Positions 1 to 20,677 of a stretch of 64,000 bases of DNA are shown in pieces. The notes beneath the pieces were generated by a model. It saw only the letters and a list, made by a program, of their open reading frames with translations. It did no database searches and was not told the DNA's origin. The first letter of the stretch is position 1, and every line of letters begins with the position of its first letter. Made by a program: the position numbers and the translations under genes. Source of the stretch: Brienomyrus brachyistius (taxonomy: Eukaryota > Chordata > Actinopteri > Osteoglossiformes > Mormyridae); the NCBI RefSeq assembly GCF_023856365.1, contig NC_064540.1, positions 5,262,001 to 5,326,000 of the forward strand, given 5' to 3'.

Positions 1-1479
1 GGATGAATGCGGGTTCACTGACATTTCCAGACCAACGGCACAGAAGTGTAGCCCATGAAGAAGACGTCGATCTTTTGTTCTTTGCATCACATATAACACC
101 CAAAAGTTCTTATCAAATTGGTTATTTCTGTGGGTTGTCTTGCTCTATAATCTCCATTGAGAACAGAAGCAGAATCCTGGCGTGATTATGTTCTTTATGG
201 ATGATGTCAAATCCAAGCATGTAACTGTCTGACTTAACATGTATTTATATGTCCAGACCCAGTTACCGCGCCATATTCTGTCCTGTGGAAAATGGTCCTT
301 TAGAAGTCCATTGACATAAATTTTAAGAAATAAAATGTGCTGCAAGCTGATTGTTTGAGGATGTTCTTCATGTGGATCTTGGGGTTGCACTCTGAAAACA
401 CTGGTGTGGAATGTAGTTTTTCTATACCTCTGCCAATAACAAATGCATGTTTACAAACACATTAAATCTGTTGTATTGATCGAAATAATACTGCATAATG
501 TTTTCCACTGGTGGCAGTATTCTCCAGCACCAAGTGTCGTCTTGGTTTATTCATTCTAAGTTAGGCCAACGTGAAAAATGGGCTTAGAATTACAACAGTA
601 TGCTGACTTTGTAAACCGGCTTAACTGTTTAAAATGGGGATGCTCATAGGAAGCAGTTTGCAAGTTAATTACTGCGTTTAACAGCATGGCCATAAGGTTA
701 GACTGCACGAAGGATCCGATTGGATTCATGCATTTAAGACATGCTACTCAGATGGATTTTTATTGGCCATCTTCAACCGAAAAATGTGATTATAATCTGT
801 TCCATTCTTATAATGAATGGATGCCTTGCATTGCTAAGGAAACCCAAGGTTTGGTGACGTGTACATAAGGGAGCAGGCGCAAGCAAGCCTTCAATTAAGA
901 TCATAGGTAGATAAGTGGTGCTTGTACCTGCAGTAGAGTTATAGCTGTTTACTCGGATGAAAGATCAGTGCTACTCAAGGCAGTATTTTCTTTTATTGGC
1001 AAATACTTTAAATAAACATTGCAGCAGTATTTGTATATACATTTCCTTGTAATGACCTGGTGACATTTCTGCAGACTTCACAAACACGAGATATTTTGTT
1101 ATGTACTGGTACATAGACGGTTTATCCTTCAAAATCACAGGCATTTTTGTGCTTGGAAAATACAGGGATGGGGAATTAACATTTTTTGATTAATTTTTTT
1201 TTTTTAAATCAATGGCATAAATCAGTAAACGGCAAACAAAAAGCATGCTAGATAATATTCCACAAACCTTTTCATTCAATCGTTGTGTACAATAGTCACA
1301 TCTATAGATAAGTTACACATCTATAGATTTATATGTATTATTTCTATAGTTGCAGGCCCATATTATAATATATACATAGATATATAGATTTATACAGAAG
1401 TGTGTATCATCATGTATATAAATATATACATATACACTACACTTATAATATTACTACCATTGCCTAGTATTTCTTTCTT
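1..1479. other. AT-rich sequence, no gene recognised
   Basis: No exon, RNA gene or clear transposon is recognised. The stretch contains a T tract near 1191-1204 and TA-rich simple sequence around 1340-1450. It may include distal map1lc3a 3' UTR if a farther polyadenylation signal is used. Confidence 0.4.
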
Positions 1480-2228
1480 TATATTCCTGTTTATTCTGAG
1501 TGCAAAGAAGCGTGTTTGTTCCTAAATTAAAGCAATAAAAAAGTAATAAAAGAGTGCTACAGTAAGAGAACAGGCATCCCAAGTCTTGTAGTTAAGGGTT
1601 TTGCTAGATGAATGATCATCACACCAGACTAGAAGAGACCAGAAGGGTAGGTCAAGGATCGAGGCCTCCACTTTCAATCAGTTTTATCTTACTCCATCTG
1701 AAGGATCTTAATTCCTCCAGCAGAAAACCAATGACAAAAGGGCAGACAATTAAAAAGAATGCACAGATTTACCCAAAGCATATCCAGCACGAGGATCCTG
1801 GATTTGTTCCTTCTGTTTGCACTACTATTTGTGAACAGTAATACGAGTCAAAGTAGGCATCAGAGCTTAAAGAGGCAGAGGAATACAGCTCAGCCAATAT
1901 CATCCTGGGACGGTTGCCATTCTTCCTTCTAAGGGAGCTGAGAGGACTAAAATGACCCCGCTTACCCACCCTACCCCCATTAGGAAACTCTTATAAGACC
2001 AGATTGTTAAAAATGTGCACGCAACATGAAGGAAAGACAAAGGGCAGGATTCACGCAGAGCATTTCTGTATACACGCTAGAGACAGGAAAAAAAGCTGCA
2101 CCTCTTCCTGCTTAACACCCCTGGGGGGGGGGGGGGCACCCAGGTCATGCCAAACCGAGAGGTCCAGGGAGAAAATACTGCAGGCATGTCACATGCCCCT
2201 AGCTCTCTCACCTTCTCCTCCTCGCACC
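1480..2228 (-). other. map1lc3a: Probable 3' UTR of map1lc3a
   Basis: Sequence downstream of the stop codon on the minus strand has no other assignable feature. Minus-strand AATAAA hexamers (TTTATT on the plus strand) occur at 1490-1495, 992-997, 759-764 and 546-551. Which is used cannot be decided from sequence; 1490 is the nearest. A 14-base G tract (plus strand) lies at 2123-2136. Confidence 0.4.
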
Positions 2229-11035
<8,807 letters not shown>

Positions 11036-11059
11036 ATCTCTCTTGCGTCTTTAGTGATG

Positions 11060-11250
11060 AAAAATATAGTTATTTAATGTGTGAAAGTTGTGCTGTCGCG
11101 GATGTTGCGATGCTGTTTTCCTTCTTCTACCGCGTCCCTTCTGTAGCGACCAAAACAGCACCAGACAATGCAATAAACCCCGGCCGTGACGTCACCTTAT
11201 GACGCTTAAAGTGACCGCGTGAATAAAACGCGGCGGATTTTCACACAACA
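11060..11250 (-). promoter_or_regulatory. map1lc3a: CpG-rich promoter and 5' UTR region of map1lc3a
   Basis: Immediately upstream of the map1lc3a start the sequence becomes CpG-dense (GTCGCGG, ACCGCGTCC, TAGCGACC, CCGGCCGTGACG, GACCGCGT, ACGCGGCGG), in contrast to the CpG-poor flanks. A perfect palindromic CRE, TGACGTCA, lies at 11187-11194, about 152 bp upstream of the start codon. The position and CpG content fit a CpG-island type promoter without TATA. The exact transcription start is not visible. Confidence 0.7.
11187..11194. promoter_or_regulatory. Palindromic cAMP response element TGACGTCA
   Basis: An exact 8/8 match to the CREB/ATF consensus sits within the CpG-rich map1lc3a upstream region. 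It suggests CREB/ATF input to this autophagy gene. Function is inferred from motif and position only. Confidence 0.55.
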
Positions 11251-11406
11251 CAAAAGCATTCCTGTTTCTATGCACGTTATATTGTAGCGATGGCACTGAT
11301 GCACTTTTGTTATATTATCGTTTGAATCTTATTTTAATTTACAGCATGTATTCTTAATACTCAAATTCAGCCTACTGCTGTCTAAAAACTTCAGATATAC
11401 TATATA

Positions 11407-11745
11407 TAGCACTGTTACCTCACACCTCTGGGACCTGGGTTCGAGTCTCCGCCTGGGTCACATGTGTATGGAGTTTGCATGTTCTCCCCATGCCGTCGTG
11501 GGGTTTCCTCCGGGTACTCTGGTTTTCCCCCACAGTTCATACACATGCTGAGGCTAATTGGAGTTGCTAAATTGCCCATAGGTGTGCGTGTGTGAGTGAA
11601 TGGTGTGTGAGTGTGCCTTGTGATGGCCTGCCCCCTCATCCTGGGTTGTTCCCTACCTCGTGCCCATTGCTTCCGGGATAGGCTCCGGACCCCCCGCGAC
11701 CCAGTAGGATAAGCGGCTTGGAAAATGGATGAATGGATGGATATA
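11407..11745 (+). mobile_element. SINE copy, slightly 5'-truncated
   Basis: This sense copy runs from the end of the A-box region (AGCACTGTTACC) through an intact B box (GGTTCGAGTCT) and body to the tail AAGCGGCTTGG and (ATGG)n. It ends in a (TA)n tract. It lacks the first roughly 25 bp of the 13.2-kb copy. Confidence 0.85.
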
Positions 11746-11975
11746 TATATATATATATGTATATGTATATATATATATGTGTGTATTTATGTCATAAATA
11801 ACACACATATAAGTCACACATATGTCTCCAGTTTCTAATAATGTAACCATTTATCTTGCAGAACTGACCAAGATTGAATATTATTCATAATTCTAATGAA
11901 CATTTAATTTTTACTTAAGGCTATTCTCATTTTTTATGATGTTACAATATATATTTAAATAATACATAATAAGAT

Positions 11976-12096
11976 CTGTGATGGGTTAGGAACCCATCCT
12001 GGATTTTTCCCTGCTTTGCACCCATAGCTTCCAGGATAGGCTCCAGACCCCCATGACCCCGCATAGGACAAGGGGATGTAGAAAATGAATGCATGA
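11976..12096 (+). mobile_element. SINE 3'-end fragment
   Basis: The sequence from TGTGATGGGTTAGGAACCC through ATAGGCTCCAGACCC to GTAGAAAATGAATGCATG matches the 3' third of the SINE with moderate divergence. Confidence 0.65.
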
Positions 12097-12194
12097 AGAT
12101 AATAAGGTCAGCAAACAAGCAAAGATACTTACTTTCACCTGCGTCAGCTTTGTTAGTATTGTGGTTTTCAGTTTACATAAATACTTTAAACCAT

Positions 12195-12500
12195 TCACCT
12201 ACCCATCTTCCAATTGCTTATCCTGGTCAGGGTCACAGGAGGGCCTGGGGCCTATCCCAAGAGCACAGGAGAGTCTGGACCCTATCCCAGGCAGCACAGG
12301 AGGACCTGAACCCTATCCCAGGCAGCACAGGAGGGCCTGAACCCTATCCCAGGAGCACAGGAGGGCCTGGACCCTATCCCAGACTGCACAGGGCACAAAG
12401 TTGGACATGAGGAAAACATGCAAACTGCACGCATACACACAAAAGGTGGGATTCAATCCCCTACCCCAGGAAACATGAAGTCACTTTGCCACCCTATTCA
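12195..12500 (-). mobile_element. Diverged antisense SINE-like element carrying an internal tandem array
   Basis: It begins with reversed tail-like sequence (CACCTACCCATCTTCC, CTTATCCTGGTCAGGG). It continues with a 5-unit tandem repeat, then reversed body (ATGCAAACTGCACGC) and a reversed B-box-like GGGATTCAATCCCC. The order matches an antisense fish SINE of the same type. Confidence 0.5.
12234..12386. repeat. 30-31-bp tandem repeat, five units
   Basis: Five consecutive units begin with CACAGGAG and contain CCTATCCCA. Lengths are 30, 31, 31, 30 and 31 bp. A sixth partial unit starts at 12387. The unit contains the reversed SINE motif GGATAGG and lies inside a SINE-like element. Confidence 0.85.
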
Positions 12501-13242
12501 AAATCCATCCGAGTAATAAACCAGTCAAAACATTTCTAGAAGCGTTTGATCTTCTTTTCTATAAAACCGAACATTGTGTTGAGTAATAGATTTCAAATTC
12601 CCATAAATTCAAATACACTGACGAGTATTCATTAAAAAAAATCTAATTACCAAGGCTGCAAATGAACTGAATACCCAGTTCTGTAAAATGTTGTTATTTA
12701 TTACAAGGTACAAACTGTGTCATCAGTTTTCATCCATTCTCCATACCAACATAACCGCTTACCAAAACCGCAGTGGGCCTGGACGTTAGCCCAGAAACAG
12801 GGTATGCACACTCCCCACAGAGCCAGCAGACATTCTAATCCATTTGCCTTTGGGCTGAGAGGAAGGCAGTGTAACTGGAGAAAACGCACACAGGAGAACT
12901 ATACGGGGGTGCTGGTGCGTGCAGGTCTTACATTTGGATCTGTGGGATGTCGCTAAAGACAAAAACAAAGACTCGAAGGCATGAAACTTGCTTGGTGCAA
13001 AAGCCATCCAGAAGGCTGTCTTTAATGCTGACGTGTCAAGGTCACATATTCCAAGGTTAATCCCCAAGAATCTGGACATGCCATTAAATGACGTATTCAC
13101 AAGCTCATTATATATTTGATGGACTAGCCTGAGCTGTCGCAAAATGTATTCCCATCAACAAAGATCAGCTATGGGGACACACCTCACTTTCCCAGTTCTG
13201 CCACTGGCTGCTGATCCATTATACAGAACTATTAATGGCCAG

Positions 13243-13596
13243 GGGGCGGCATGGTGGTGCAGTGGTTAGCACTGTTGCCTCACACCTCTGGGACCCGGGT
13301 TTGAGTCTCCGCCTGGGTCACATGTGTGTGGAGTTTGTATGTTCTCCCCATGTCGTCGTGGGGTTTCCTCCAGGTACTCCAGTTTCCCCCCACAGTCCAA
13401 AAACATGCTGAGGCTAATTGGAGTTGTTGGAGTTATCATAGGTGTGCCTGTGTGAGTGAATGGTGTGTGAATGTGGCCTGTGATGGGCTGGCCCCCCATC
13501 CTGGGTTGTTCCCTGCCTCGTGCCCATTGCTTCCGGGATAGGCTCTGGACCCCCTGCGACCCAGTAGGATAAGCAGTTTGGAAAATGGATGGATGG
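13243..13596 (+). mobile_element. Full-length 354-bp tRNA-derived SINE with 12-bp target duplication
   Basis: This is the reference copy of the family that recurs across the window. It has a pol III A box TGGTGCAGTGG (11/11 to TRGYNNANNNG) and a B-box-like GGTTTGAGTCT. The body contains CATGCTGAGGCTAATTGG and CATCCTGGGTTGTTCC. The tail is TAAGCAGTTTGG followed by (ATGG)n. It is flanked by ATTAATGGCCAG (13231-13242) and ATTAATGTCCAG (13597-13608), an 11/12 target-site duplication as expected for LINE-assisted retroposition. No family name is assigned. Confidence 0.9.
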
Positions 13597-13950
13597 ATTA
13601 ATGTCCAGCACTTGTCCCAGTGTCCTCTATGTTACCAAAGAGCATTTTTTTAATGTATACATACAGAAAAGCTCTTAAAATTTTTTCAAGTGTAATGCTT
13701 TAGCATTCTTCTACATTAACATGTAAAGTGAGGGCTGCACATTCTAATTTGAATTTCATTTTCTATGTGTATATTTTAATTGCTATTCCAAACTAAGATG
13801 CATAAAATGTATTTTCAATGACAACCACCACTTTGGGGTGGTGTACGGTTGTGCGAGTTTGCAGCAATGCCTTAACCCCAAATAATGCCCCAGGGGTTGT
13901 TGGAAAAATGGCTCCTCTTGTGTTCTGACCCCAAGCTTTGTGGTTCCTCT

Positions 13951-13986
13951 GTGTGTGTGTGTGTGTGTATGTGTGTGTGTGTGTGT
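13951..13986. repeat. (TG)n microsatellite
   Basis: About 18 TG dinucleotides with one TATG interruption. Confidence 0.95.
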
Positions 13987-14199
13987 CTCATGGGAGAGTA
14001 AGACAGGATATGTGAAAACCAAGGCATTTCTTTATACTTTGTACAAATGGCAAAAATATATCATTATTTAGTTGAAATAGTATAAGGTGATTATATGTCT
14101 ACACTTTCCAAGTTTATTTCCAGATGCAGAACAATTGTCAAGGGCAAGTATTATTGTCTATAAATATCCCCCACTCTTTCATAACAGGCTATACCGTAC

Positions 14200-14435
14200 A
14201 GGGTGACAGCGATTTTGGAATCTCTCCCAGGAATTACAGGGCACACGGCAGGGGACGCCCTAAAGAAGGTGTCAGTCCATCACAGGGCACACTGGCTAAT
14301 GTAGGCACACCAATTCACCTAAAGACATAGTTTTCACCTGCAGGAAGAAACCCACAGTGAACAGGCGAACTCCAAACATCAAGGAGAACCCTGGGGGCGT
14401 GACCCCATTAGCTACCGTGCTACCACAGCCACATT
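14200..14435 (-). mobile_element. Diverged antisense SINE-like copy
   Basis: Reversed motifs appear in the expected order: TCCATCACAGGGCACAC, CCAATTCACCTAAAG, AAGAAACCCACAGTG, GCGAACTCC and GTGACCCCATTAGC with GTGCTACCA. Divergence is strong. Confidence 0.5.
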
Positions 14436-14439
14436 CAAT

Positions 14440-17400
14440 TTCTGACATTTAAGCTTATTTATGTAAATAGGTACAGCTTATGGTCATTAGAAGTGATAAT
14501 GAAATGGAGCAATGTGAAACCCCGGAATTCTGAGAAGGAAAGGAGGAATAGCATGTGGCACATAATAATATTAATTTGACGTAATATTTAGAATATTATC
14601 CCTCAAACCCTGTACTACATAAGCTGTCTGAAGATGAAATGTATATATTTAAAATATTATATTTATCTCTTTATGTTTTTGTTCTGATAAGGAAATACCA
14701 CAATTACCCTTTGTCTAGAACTCGTACACACACTTTCCTTCACAAATCACAGCACTCTGAGATGGCATACCAACCACTTACCATTAGAGGGCGCTTTCAG
14801 TCTGCAGAAAATCAGACTGGCAAGTCGTGTACACAGTGTCCATAAAGGATGTTAGGGATCAAGGCAAGAGGCACATTAGATTTTATCCTGTGCACTTAAA
14901 CTGTTATATTTGAGGAGGTATGAGGTGCTGTTTCCATTGCCAGACTCGTGTTTGTGTTAAATTCATGACTGATTGGGGTGGATGACCTTCAGAGCCAGAG
15001 ATCTTAGCTGTTTTTCCTTTGTTAGGGGTCAGGGTGTATGGAGGATATTAGATCTATATTAAGAAGACACTGGCTCCAGTGGAGCTGCGGCTATGTTTTG
15101 GACCAGCCAGTAACCCTGTTGTGAGGTAGTACCTGCCAAAGCAGCAATTATGGCCAGCTGGCCCCAGCACAGCAGGAAGATGGCAGAGATGTTGGATACA
15201 GGCCCTCGGCACAGGAAAGGTTCTGTCTACCCTGGGCCCGGTCCACCAATAAGGTCAAGGTCTGGAGGTGGAACACAGTCACAAAGAGTTTGCCCCTGGA
15301 AATGTAGGAGAACAGGAAAAAAAGAGGGAGAATATGCGTCACGGTGCTGAAAGTGGAATGAATGGTCTTTCTGAAGCTCAAGCAAAGACCGCAAACCCCA
15401 TTAATGGAGCATGAAGGTGAGGGAGGAAGAGAGAGAGAGAGCTGGGGCTGGATGTAATAAACACAGAGCAAATAAATGGGGGTGCAGAGAAGCCAGGAGA
15501 AAGAGCTGCAGGAAGCTCTTTTTACAGCACAAGGCCTTTCGCTCCATCAGACTGAAGTTAACATGTCATACTGTAACAATCACGTCATCTGAAATGAACT
15601 GTGCAATTTCTAAAGAACAACTTAAAAAACAATAAGTTACCAGTACGGAAAAAAACATTCCCAAACGCCCCCAAAGAAGGCTAATTTGCATTGTTAGGAG
15701 ATAACAGTCATCCTTTAAAAAACAAAGTTAAAAACACAGCTCTAAAGAACTTCTGTGAACATATGGATTATGTCTGACAATGACTGGGTGCCCATAATTG
15801 CAGTCAGGTGAGCAAATGGCCATATTAGAAGACTAATCTAGGGTGGAATAGATCAAATAAAATATTTTTAAAAAGTAATTTAAATAAAACATTATATTAC
15901 CATAAATCAATAGGCTTCGGATCACCCACGACCCCGAACAGGACAAGCGGTTACAGAAGATGGATGGATGGATAGATGGATGATTATAAATCATAAAGCA
16001 TATAAACATAATATGTCAGTCATGCCTATTTAAGACCACAACTGGTCCAAAATTTAGTGTACACATTAGGCTATGATGACCATGATTGACAAACAATGGA
16101 TAGATCATATCTTGACTAAAACAAAGGTTGAAAGACTTCCTACTTCTCTCTTTTTGACACTGAGACAGCAGACAGGACCTAACAATGCTTTCCAGACTGA
16201 ACAGTTGTATATTGTCACTTTTAGCTCAGAGAAAAATGAAGTTTCAAATGTGCAATTCTTCAAGGACACACAAGAGAACAAGACCCTCTATTGCGCACAG
16301 CTCAGTGACAGCATAGCCACTCCGTTCTGTTGGGGGTCTCTCACTCCCTCCTACTCCGTATTCCTCAAACGAAACGAACCCCATGGATTTTCCTATCTCC
16401 CTGCCACCTCCAGCTTTGTTGAAAGGATGAAAACGGTTGAACTAGCCAGTCAGAGTTCTAATTAATTCAATTAGGCAATTTAAGGCTAAGGTGGAATTAA
16501 GACCAGACGATCTAAGGCATACAGGCAGTGCGTTGATTCGATTTTGTTCTAATTAATTCAGCCACAAAAGTGTCTTTCTGGCCATAGTGGGGAATGGAAA
16601 ATGCACAGAACCGCAGTAAGAGGCAAACAATGACACGCAGCCTGTGAGCAGCTCAGCTGCCAAAACAGCGATGGGGGGTGCGAGGTGAAGCTGGGAGGGG
16701 GCTGTCACCATGATTACACAGCAAACAGCTCGTTTTGTCAGCGTCCCCCCCCCCCCCCCCCCCCCTTATTGTTGTGACTTTACTCTAGATTCCTCACATC
16801 CAGCTTGACACAAATATGACATAGACGCAACCACATACTTTAGCAGAAACCTTTACCAGAAGCTTGATCATTAGTTTTCCTTTCATATCTCTGTACATTT
16901 TTTTTGCCATGTAGGTTAGCTGTCTAACTGTTTCCTATTTTCGGTCACTACGTTGCATTTTTTTTTTAACGTCCCTGTCATTTATGATGGATTTTATTCG
17001 CAGAAGAAAAAAAAAAACCCCGATCCACCACTCATGTTTGTTATTCTGCGTTGACATTAAAAATAACTTAGCAAGGTTATTCTGCTGGTTCATCTGCAAC
17101 CTCACATTCCATTATTTCAGTCCCGCTGGGCAGAACCCATGACCTTCAAACACGACTGCAATTTCCTAAGTGCAGACAGCTGCTCTCATCAGCACCATGT
17201 TTTTACATAGCTCATGCTTATTAACTTACAGCTTTCGGGCCCAGAGCATCATTTCTTTTTAAATCTTCCTGCGAAACAGCCTCTAGTTTAACAGTTTAAC
17301 TGCTCTGATATATGCACTAACATACACTATTATGAACACACACAAACTAAATTACACATGTGGCAGGAGGCCAAAATAACAACACATACTGCGAAAAAAT

Positions 17401-18826
17401 GATGGATTATAGAAGGCTGCAGATATCACTGTTTCCATTATCACAAATGTACAGACATTCCTATCTTGTTCTAATTCAGTTCTGTTCCAATTCAAGTTCC
17501 ATGACATTAATACCCATAATTCTTTGGGCAGCTGCACAAAAGACCTCAGAGAAGCCTAATAGAACAGAATGTGAATTATTTCTCCTTGGGTGGAGTACAA
17601 TTCAGGCATTATGTGTGAGACATACAACTAAGTTTTGGAGAAACATTACTGACTCCCACTCGCCTTCACAGAGGGAGGGTCTCGGGGAACGTAGCGCTTG
17701 AGTAACTAATTTGGTTTGTTGATGTAAGTCAAATCATTTTTGACCTTCTTTAGTGCCTTTATGATCTGCTTGTTTCTGCGATTAGGTCATTTCTGCTGTG
17801 ACCAAGCGTGCAAATAATCCTTCGCTTCTGAAAGAACGTCCCACGCTCAGCGTCAAGCACGAGAAAAAAAACTCGCCCTCATCATGTGAGATGCAGGGGC
17901 AGAGGGGACGACGCTGGGCTACATGGATCGACTCCCGGTTGCTTTGCTCACTAGCGCCATTAGTTCCGCAATCAACATTTTCACATTTTCACCACCTTTG
18001 GCTACATTTGGAACTACTTGCGATACATAACAGCCTCTGGCACCTTATTCAAGATGTACCCAGGCTCACTTATTGTATCAAGGAAAAGCAGAGTCTGTGT
18101 CTTTATAACTGGGAGACTGAGGTAGAAAAGCCATCAGATTTTGTTTGTCTTTTGCCCCTCGTCTGTCATTTGTTTTTGTCCACAAATCTGCCTTCGCAGC
18201 TTCGTTGATTTCGGCTGAGCCGAGCTGTTATGTCTCCCATACTCAGGAGGAATTCCATTTCAGTAAGATGGGCTTTACCTCCTGGCCCTAAATCGCTTTC
18301 CTCAGGTAGCTCAGTCTCTGTTATGGCCTATTACCTGCTCCAGGTTAAAGTAGTACCTGTACTCGGGAGTGAGTACCTTTGGAGTATCTGTACCTTTGGA
18401 GTATTTTGAGGACATCCTCGTCATCTTTGCCTGATGGGTCACAAGTGACTGTTTTTTGGTGGTAATATTCATAACTTCTTTGCAGTTAGCGAAACTGTAT
18501 GTCTTCTGACTCATTTGATCACAATGTAGTAAAGGAGGTTTATAGAGAGCAAGCCCCCCCCCCCGATATCAATCATATTAACAGTTCTCTGAAACCAGAG
18601 GTCACAGGTGAAGAAGAGGTTTGTTTCTGTAATCCTAGTATCAGACCACAGGGATAAATGAGCCATTGAAGAATGACAGGTTCATCTGAGCCACTTTGGG
18701 TTGGGGAGGGAGGGGGGGGGGGGGGTGAGTCATTTGTTCCTTGGAAGCAGGTGGGTCTATCCAGTTTAAATTCGGCAAATCTCCTTTGCATGTCTGAGTA
18801 ATGCTTGAACATTATGGAATTGTCTC
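14440..18826. other. Intergenic sequence without recognisable gene
   Basis: No exon with homology I recognise is present. Visible contents are a SINE tail fragment at 15915-15982 (GACCCCGAACAGGACAAGCGG then ATGG repeats), a 21-base C tract at 16745-16765, a C tract at 18554-18564 and a G tract at 18712-18725. A 130-codon open frame at 16073-16465 looks like chance. Confidence 0.5.
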
Positions 18827-19780
18827 TGTCTATACTGTAATATTAATATGCAAGCTACAATATATAGGTTATTTATTTAATACTTGTTAAAACATCCACA
18901 AAAAATACTGACTGGGACTGAATCACAGATTCTAAGAAAATAAACACATTTTTTTTCTATTTCCTCTTATTAAAACATAGACATCGCCAAAATGGACTTT
19001 CCTCTGTGGTGAGTTACAAAACCGTTTAGATTAGGGTGACCAGATAATCCATGTCAGGGAGGACACTCTGATTTGTAACCTACCACTTCAATTAAAAACA
19101 GCTAGATTTCACTTAAGCACTGAGTTCTTGCTGTTTGCTGATTGGTCAGTCTCCTATAATCATGTACGCGTCACTAATGTTACCGTGAAACAGCTGGATG
19201 AATCTTTTAATCAAGGAAACAAACCAGTCAAAGCACAAGAAGAACTGAACGATATAATCAAGCACAGGAGCCTTTCAGTTTGCGGTTTGTAAAATGTGAA
19301 GCAGCTCAAAGTGTCCTGCCTAACATGGATTTTCTGGTCACCCTAGTTTAGATGAAACATATCCTTCAAAACGACCTGATCGAGCACAATCTCCCCGCAA
19401 TCCGCATAAATGCGTCGTTATGCTTTAATTGCATCAGCAGGCATTTGCAGTCACCAGCACAGCTGTGAGCAAAAGACTGGTAGAACATTATCATTTCCTT
19501 TCATAAAGAAACAATTAGCCAAATGCTATGCAATTCACAGCTGGTGTTACGTTCTGTCCGTCACGTCCGCCTGACCCTCCCGTCTCCTCCTTAACGTGGC
19601 CCTGATGAGGGAAGCAGATGAGGGGCATCAGGAGGGTGGGGATGCTGGCCAATGCTTGGCTGGTATTGCGTAATACCGTATATATATTGCCGGGTGGGCG
19701 GCCAAAATGTGCTGATCGGGGATAGAGAATAGTGGTAAAATTTCCGGCGAAGGTAAAACTGCAGGTAAAACTTCTTGCCG
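18827..19780. repeat. Direct duplication, copy 1 (interrupted by a hAT-type MITE)
   Basis: This copy is highly similar to 21651-22299. Shared landmarks are TGTCTATACTGTAATATTAA at the start, ACATAGACATCGCCAAAATG, CAATCTCCCCGCAATCCGC (AAATCTCC in copy 2), CGCCTGACCCTCCCGTC, GCGTAATACCGTATATATA and GGTAAAACTTCTTG at the end. The extra length of copy 1 is explained by the 314-bp insertion at 19032-19345. It may be a dispersed repeat, an LTR pair or a segmental duplication; no coding sequence resolves this. Confidence 0.85.
19032..19345. mobile_element. hAT-type MITE with 8-bp target duplication
   Basis: The element starts TAGGGTGACCAGATAATCC and ends GGATTTTCTGGTCACCCTA, imperfect terminal inverted repeats of about 22 bp with one mismatch. 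It is flanked by GTTTAGAT at 19024-19031 and 19346-19353. The paralogous copy at 21.86 kb has a single GTTTAGAT and no insert, a preserved empty site. An 8-bp duplication is the hallmark of the hAT superfamily. There is no coding capacity, so it was moved in trans. Confidence 0.92.
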
Positions 19781-20579
19781 GCTTGCTTTACCGCCGCTTA
19801 ATAGCAGAAGGACAGGTTTCCGGGACATTGTGCATCATTTGCCGGGGTCAGGGAGCTGCTGTCATCTGTGGGAGAGTCCCAGGGCGTCCGGGACAGGCTG
19901 GATTTCTGGGTCATTAACGTCGCTCCTCCAGTATGGATGTGTCCTTCCCCGTACTTGCCTTGTTGTTTTTGATCTCGTTAGTTTCCTCGAACCCTTCCGT
20001 TCGCCCTGACGCCAGCCTACGAGTGTTTCGTCTCGTATCACGTGACAGCCGGCAGAACAGACAACCAGATGGATGTATAGATAAAGTCATGCTACGTTCT
20101 TTAGCTGTTGCCGCTAATAAGCTCTGTTGATTAGGCTCATAATCAAAAACAAAAAAAACAAAGCTAATATCTTGGCAATCTATTTCTCACAGGGAGTCAG
20201 AGAGACGTAACTGTAACAGTCTCTCATTTGGGTCAGAGCCAGAGGCGAATTTTGTATGATCACCTAATACCAAAAAGGTCACTTGGTAAAACTTGGTATA
20301 TTTCACAGTGCCCCCCCGCCATGATGGGCCTGGGGGCGAATGCCACTACTTATCAGAGCTCAGAAACCCATTTAAATTCACACCTGAGGAAAAACTCTGC
20401 ATGCGGAATCATTTCTCTCCATGGGCGAGTTACGAATGTGCAAGTTATGCATCGTAAGTGTTTTGTCACAGAGCTAACACAAATGTGAAGTTTTATCATG
20501 AAATAAAAACCTATCATGAAAAGACAAATATTTTCCAGCATCGATTGCATTCTTTGCAATAATGTATTACATTGTTAAT

Positions 20580-20584
<5 letters not shown>

Positions 20585-20673
<89 letters not shown>
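20585..20673. repeat. Compound (TG)n(TA)n microsatellite
   Basis: About 34 bp of TG repeats run directly into about 55 bp of TA repeats, a tract prone to Z-DNA or cruciform formation. Confidence 0.97.

Positions 20674-20677
<4 letters not shown>

Noticed and set aside
16073..16465. 130-codon plus-strand open frame
   Set aside because: No recognisable domain, no splice or promoter context, and composition like the surrounding non-coding DNA. Its length is within chance expectation.
17798..18208. 136-codon plus-strand open frame
   Set aside because: No recognisable family and no splice context; likely chance.
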